The translations under genes and the position numbers were made by a program. A stretch of 5,122 nt of DNA, taken from Campylobacteraceae bacterium (GTDB lineage: Bacteria; Campylobacterota; Campylobacteria; Campylobacterales; Sulfurovaceae). Below are positions 4,846 through 5,122 of this stretch, piece after piece (the first letter of the stretch is position 1; each line of letters begins with the position of its first letter). The notes beneath the pieces were generated by a model, which saw only the letters and a list, made by a program, of their open reading frames with translations, did not search any database and was not told where the DNA came from. The stretch lies in assembly GCA_027083895.1 (NCBI GenBank), contig JALWMN010000089.1:1-5122 (forward strand). The letters are read 5' to 3'.

Positions 4846-5122
4846 GTTTGCTCTTCATCATCTTCTCTATCTCCTCTTCTACCAAAATAAAGTCTGATGA
4901 TTGGTAGAGAAGATGAATATGCTCACTTAAATCAGAAGCGTAGATTTCACTCTCTTCATCAATAAAAATTAGAGCCTCTATCTTCTGCTCATAGATTTTG
5001 TCCATTATCATACTCTCAAAGCTATCATTTATGACTCTATCTAAAATAAGAGCATCATACCTTTTTGCTTCAAAGAGGTCTAAAAACTCAACTCTATTTT
5101 TAGCAACCTCAACACCATAGCC
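4823..5122 (-). CDS. Receiver-like (response regulator fold) protein, 5' end beyond window
   Basis: The frame is open from the right edge to a TAA at 4823-4825, giving 99 visible residues; an internal ATG at 5011 is not the start, because conserved-looking sequence continues upstream. The pattern fits a CheY-like receiver from strand 2 onward: GYGVEVAKNR, then helix 2 (VEFLDLFEAKR), strand 3 YDALILD with D28 (counted from the edge) at the phospho-acceptor position, strand 4 IEALIFIDEES and strand 5 DFILVEEEI. The conserved Thr/Ser after strand 4 and the Lys-Pro after strand 5 are not apparent, so phosphotransfer may be lost or altered. It ends shortly after helix 5 (KMMKSKPKQ), so no output domain follows at this end. 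It could be a stand-alone regulator or the C-terminal receiver of a hybrid kinase. Confidence 0.6.
   Translation of the reverse strand, partial: GYGVEVAKNRVEFLDLFEAKRYDALILDRVINDSFESMIMDKIYEQKIEALIFIDEESEIYASDLSEHIHLLYQSSDFILVEEEIEKMMKSKPKQLSTS

Noticed and set aside
4823..5011. A 62-residue complete small protein starting at the ATG at 5011
   Set aside because: The frame stays open to the window edge and the upstream residues fit the receiver pattern, so the true start is outside the window.
1..5122. CRISPR array, tRNA, rRNA or insertion sequence
   Set aside because: No regularly spaced repeats with unique spacers, no cloverleaf or rRNA motif, and no transposase or IS terminal repeat was recognised.

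Overview
The window looks like chromosomal DNA of an AT-rich Gram-negative bacterium. Codon habits (many AAA, TTA, ATA, AGA codons), purine-rich Shine-Dalgarno sites, a lipoprotein signal and isolated TATAAT boxes without good -35 boxes fit Campylobacterota (Sulfurimonas/Sulfurovum type). That assignment is an inference; there is no rRNA or other marker here.

Layout. (1) 1-1636: two divergent housekeeping-type genes, a YigZ/IMPACT-family protein on the minus strand (cut by the left edge) and a HI0933/YhiN-family FAD oxidoreductase on the plus strand. They share a 39-bp intergenic region with two back-to-back TATAAT boxes. (2) 1637-1942: a 306-bp intergenic stretch holding nested, nearly concentric inverted repeats, a paired TTTGWCAAA dyad, a 19-codon small ORF with a strong ribosome binding site, and an intrinsic terminator that overlaps its last codons. 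This is the least explained part of the window. (3) 1943-3217, minus: a lipoprotein S41-family (C-terminal processing type) peptidase with PDZ domain and an intact Ser/Lys pair; a perfect 16-bp palindrome lies next to a TATAAT box upstream of it. (4) 3260-4682, plus: a much more AT-rich segment with an orphan type I restriction specificity subunit (HsdS). Recognisable coding sequence extends 168 nt upstream of its first ATG without any start codon and runs into stop codons, so the gene is truncated or decayed at its 5' end; no hsdM is visible. (5) 4684-5122: host-like composition returns, with a C-terminal gene remnant on the plus strand overlapping tail-to-tail by 23 bp with a receiver-like protein on the minus strand that is cut by the right edge.

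The genes do not form one pathway. The best reading is a core-genome stretch into which a restriction-modification fragment has been acquired and then degraded, flanked by ordinary genes. I see no complete novel defence system. The items most worth a second look are the structured 1637-1942 region with its possible small protein or RNA, and the boundaries of the HsdS remnant.
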